A DNA stretch of 7,562 bases from Verrucomicrobiota bacterium (lineage in GTDB: Bacteria > Verrucomicrobiota > Verrucomicrobiia > Verrucomicrobiales > Akkermansiaceae). Shown here one piece after another: positions 5,424 to 7,562 of the stretch. The DNA lies in the NCBI GenBank assembly GCA_009885905.1, contig VFJU01000282.1, positions 1-7,562 of the forward strand, written 5' to 3'. Each line of letters starts with the position of its first letter. The stretch's first letter is position 1. A program made the position numbers and the translations under genes. Under the pieces are notes generated by a model. The model made no database searches and was not told the origin of the DNA. It saw nothing but the letters and a program-made list of their open reading frames with translations.

Positions 5424-7562
5424 TCAATTTTTACCCGCCGGTTCGGCTTCATCAAGATCTGCAACACCACCTAACAATAGATCGAGGTCCTCGTCAGAAA
5501 TCGAATCAAGATCTAACTCGGACGTTGCAATCACTTCCTCCACGACCACCGCCTTTGCCGGGGCGTCGGCATCGCTGCCCATCTGCTCGGCGATCAAGGT
5601 GGCAATCTGCCCGATCGTGCGTGCACGCATCAAGCTCGTAGGTGGCAACGCAACACCGATCGAACTCTCTAACATCGTTTCGATTTCGACACCCATCAAA
5701 GAATCTAAGCCCAAGTCCGTGAGTGGTTGATCCTCGCGCAAGCTATCAGGTTTAACCCGCAACACCGAGCCGACGACATCACGCACCGCTTCGCCAATGA
5801 CACCGTTACGCTCATCAGCAGTCGCAGCTTGGATTTTTGCGCGCCAATCATTGCCACCACTGCTCGATTCTTGAGCTTCCACGCCGGCAGCGAATATTCG
5901 TTCGACCAGTGGATTATCCTGCATGCCGCGGAACGACTGACGCCACTTCGCCCAGTCGACGCGAATTGCAGCGACTTGGGTGGCGTGTGCAGTTAGAAAA
6001 GACTCCATCAATGAGGTGACTTCCGCTGGGGCCAACGCTCCAGTGCCCTGGCGTGCAAGAAACTCTGCGACGCGTTCGTTGCGGGCAACGTATCCCTCGC
6101 CGCCAAGCACTCCCCAGTTGATTGCCAACGCAGGAAGACCAAGCGCGCGGCGATGATAAGCAAGCGAATCAAGGAATGCATTCGCTGCCGAGTAGTTTCC
6201 TTGCGCTGGATTTCCAAAAATACTTGAGACCGACGAGAACATCACGAAGCAGTCGAGATCCATGCCCTGAGTGTTTTCGTGTAGCAACCATGCGCCGTGC
6301 GCTTTAGGCGCCATCACCGTACGCAAGCGTTCGGCCGTTAGAGCGGAAAGCGGTGCATCGTCGATGACCATCGCGAGATGGAAAATCCCTTTGAGCGGAA
6401 TTTTTGAGGCACGCAAGCCCGCGATGAGACTCTTCACATCCGCCGGAGATCCTACATCCGCTTTCACCACCGTCGTCTCAATGCCTCGAGCCACTAGGCT
6501 CGCCACGAAGTCGACCGCTTGCGGTGTGGACGCTCCGCTGCGACTGCTCAGTACGAGATGGCGGGCCCCTGCTTCGACCAACCATTCAGCCAACACTCGG
6601 CCGAATCCGCCAAGCCCGCCGGTGATGAGGTAGGCTCCGTCCGATTTTACCTCGAAAGGCGGCAAAGGAGGTTCACCTTTTCTAACAATGAATGGATCTG
6701 CAAAGCCAACGACCACTTTCCCTGTATGTTTGCCACCCGCCATCAAGCGGAATGCGGCATCGATCCGGCTTGCAGGAAAGGAGCGAAACGGCAATGGAGT
6801 GAGCGAGCCTTTATCTACTAGATTAGAAATTTCCTCAAGCAGTTCACGAGTTTGATCTTCATCACCGGCGAAAATCGCATCCATCGCGATCACGTGGAAC
6901 GAAGAATTCCGGCGCAAACCCCAGAGTGGTATGCGCGAGTTCATGTAAATGTCGCGTTTACCAATCTCAAGAAAACGGCCCGACTCTGCGAGGCAAGAAA
7001 GCCCCATCGGGATTGCCTCAGCGGCGAGCGCATTGAGGACGACGTCGACACCACGTCCACCTGTTAGCTCCATCACGGATTCAGCGAAATCGCCTCGGCG
7101 AGAGTCGATAACATGTTTGACGCCCAAAGTTTTAAGCAGTGCGCGCTTGGTAGGACTACCGGCTGAAGCGATCACCTCCGCACCGAAGTGGTGGGCGATT
7201 TGAATGGCGGCCATACCAACACCACCGGCGCCTGCGTGGACCAGGATACTGTCGCCCGCTTTCATTCGAGCGACATTACTCAGCGCGTACCACGCAGTCA
7301 TGAAGACGACTGGAAGCGTTGCGGCTTCTTCGTAGGAAAGATGATCTGGCATTTTCCGCATATCAGCGGCACGAGCCAGTGAATGAGTCGCGAGTCCGAA
7401 AACTGCTAGACCGAATGCTTTGTCACCGGCAGCGAGATGCGTGACCCCTGCGCCAACCGCCAACACAATCCCCGCCACCTCATCGCCATAAATTCGTGCG
7501 TCAGCGGTTTCTGCTGGGTAAAGAGCCAGCGCTTTCAGCACGTCGCGGAAATTCATGCCCGC
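5424..7562 (-). CDS. Reducing type I polyketide synthase, C-terminal part: ER-KR-ACP (N-terminal part outside window)
   Basis: The frame is still open at the right edge, and about 712 residues are visible. The ATG at 7556 is internal: it is preceded by Ala-Gly, and AGMNFRDVL is the well-known motif near the front of PKS enoylreductases. Numbering from that Met, the domains are enoylreductase (to ~286), ketoreductase (~305-540), ACP (~585-660) and an acidic tail (661-710). KS, AT and DH are presumably encoded beyond the edge, giving the KS-AT-DH-ER-KR-ACP layout of highly reducing synthases; this is inference. With ER and KR present, the module should reduce beta-keto groups fully to methylenes if a DH exists. 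There is no thioesterase or reductase release domain. The TGA at 5424-5426 abuts the condensation-domain gene, which is the likely release partner. Whether the synthase is iterative or one module of an assembly line cannot be told from here. Confidence 0.95.
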   Translation of the reverse strand, partial: AGMNFRDVLKALALYPAETADARIYGDEVAGIVLAVGAGVTHLAAGDKAFGLAVFGLATHSLARAADMRKMPDHLSYEEAATLPVVFMTAWYALSNVARMKAGDSILVHAGAGGVGMAAIQIAHHFGAEVIASAGSPTKRALLKTLGVKHVIDSRRGDFAESVMELTGGRGVDVVLNALAAEAIPMGLSCLAESGRFLEIGKRDIYMNSRIPLWGLRRNSSFHVIAMDAIFAGDEDQTRELLEEISNLVDKGSLTPLPFRSFPASRIDAAFRLMAGGKHTGKVVVGFADPFIVRKGEPPLPPFEVKSDGAYLITGGLGGFGRVLAEWLVEAGARHLVLSSRSGASTPQAVDFVASLVARGIETTVVKADVGSPADVKSLIAGLRASKIPLKGIFHLAMVIDDAPLSALTAERLRTVMAPKAHGAWLLHENTQGMDLDCFVMFSSVSSIFGNPAQGNYSAANAFLDSLAYHRRALGLPALAINWGVLGGEGYVARNERVAEFLARQGTGALAPAEVTSLMESFLTAHATQVAAIRVDWAKWRQSFRGMQDNPLVERIFAAGVEAQESSSGGNDWRAKIQAATADERNGVIGEAVRDVVGSVLRVKPDSLREDQPLTDLGLDSLMGVEIETMLESSIGVALPPTSLMRARTIGQIATLIAEQMGSDADAPAKAVVVEEVIATSELDLDSISDEDLDLLLGGVADLDEAEPAGKN
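5427..5576 (-). other. Acidic C-terminal tail after the ACP, possible docking element
   Basis: About 50 residues follow the ACP. They start with a linker rich in Ala and Val, then an acidic and leucine-rich segment (LDLDSISDEDLDLLLGGV, residues 681-698) and a charged end, DLDEAEPAGKN. The pattern of acidic residues alternating with leucines suggests an amphipathic helix like those used for subunit docking in type I PKS. The binding role is inferred only from position and composition. Confidence 0.5.
5577..5804 (-). other. PKS acyl carrier protein (ACP) domain
   Basis: The motif DLGLDSLMGVE holds the phosphopantetheine attachment serine S619 (codon at 5700-5702). Helix I (about 586-600) and helix II after the serine fit a normal ACP of roughly 75 residues. 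It carries the growing chain for the ER and KR and probably presents the finished chain to the condensation-domain protein encoded next. Confidence 0.93.
5937..6644 (-). other. PKS ketoreductase (KR) domain
   Basis: The Rossmann motif TGGLGGFGR (312-320) binds NADPH. The catalytic set is visible: K418 (in MAPKAHGAW), S442 (FSSVSS), Y455 and N459 (GNYSAAN); S442 is 13 residues before the Tyr, as in other KR domains. I398-D399-D400 occupies the LDD position that marks B-type KRs, so the predicted hydroxyl has the B-type configuration. The domain reduces beta-ketoacyl-ACP and appears fully active. Confidence 0.92.
6699..7562 (-). other. PKS enoylreductase (ER) domain
   Basis: This is a medium-chain dehydrogenase/reductase fold. 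It shows the opening motif AGMNFRDVL, then YGDEVAGIV, and the NADPH-binding glycine-rich loop HAGAGGVGMAAIQIA (residues 107-121 from the internal Met at 7556). The domain ends near GKHTGKVVVGF (275-285). It reduces the trans-enoyl thioester on the ACP to a saturated chain. Only the first few residues of the domain may be missing. Confidence 0.93.

Noticed and set aside
5340..5427. N-terminal beta-hairpin docking domain on the condensation protein
   Set aside because: Only about 20-25 residues precede the condensation domain, too few for that fold.
6664..6855. AAAGGAGGT on the plus strand followed by an ATG at 6688 and a 55-codon frame, antisense to the PKS
   Set aside because: The spacing of about 15 bases is too long, the frame has no recognisable protein, and the purine run is the complement of Pro-Pro codons in the PKS linker.
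7554..7556. The ATG at 7556 as the PKS start
   Set aside because: The two codons before it (Ala-Gly) complete the conserved AGMNFRDV enoylreductase motif, and the frame runs off the edge; it is an internal Met.

Overview
The window holds two groups of genes that point towards each other, separated by a 49-bp gap with a strong hairpin. It looks like bacterial chromosome of intermediate GC. Shine-Dalgarno sequences are weak or absent at the visible starts. A member of the Verrucomicrobiota (for example an Opitutae-like lineage) is my best guess, from the general look of the class A PBPs together with a reducing type I PKS. This is inference and weakly held.

Left half, plus strand (1-3004): two tandem class A-type penicillin-binding proteins. 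The first is cut by the left window edge. Its visible part is a transpeptidase domain with all three catalytic motifs (SLFK, SRN, KTGT) intact. The second is complete (569 aa). It has a membrane anchor and a GT51 glycosyltransferase domain with its key motifs, but its transpeptidase domain is shortened and has lost its catalytic signature: SxxK has become SAFE, the SxN segment is deleted, and KTG has become FTG. The pair looks like a division of labour in which the downstream protein only polymerises glycan while the upstream one can cross-link.

Right half, minus strand (3054-7562, read right to left): a biosynthetic operon. It starts beyond the right edge with a large type I polyketide synthase, of which the last ~712 residues are visible: enoylreductase, ketoreductase, acyl carrier protein, then an acidic tail and no thioesterase. 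Next is a free-standing condensation-domain acyltransferase with an intact HHxxxDG motif, then a membrane fatty-acid-desaturase-type di-iron enzyme with three histidine boxes. The genes abut or overlap, so they are very likely co-transcribed and translationally coupled. The simplest reading is a fully reducing PKS that builds a fatty-acid-like chain on its ACP, release of the chain by transfer to an unknown alcohol or amine through the condensation-type protein, and desaturation or hydroxylation of the chain in the membrane, giving a polyketide-derived lipid. The product and acceptor cannot be told from this window.

No RNA genes, insertion sequences, CRISPR arrays or long repeats were seen. 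No promoter is expected inside the window, because both operons begin outside it. The only gene-free stretches are 1260-1294 and 3005-3053.
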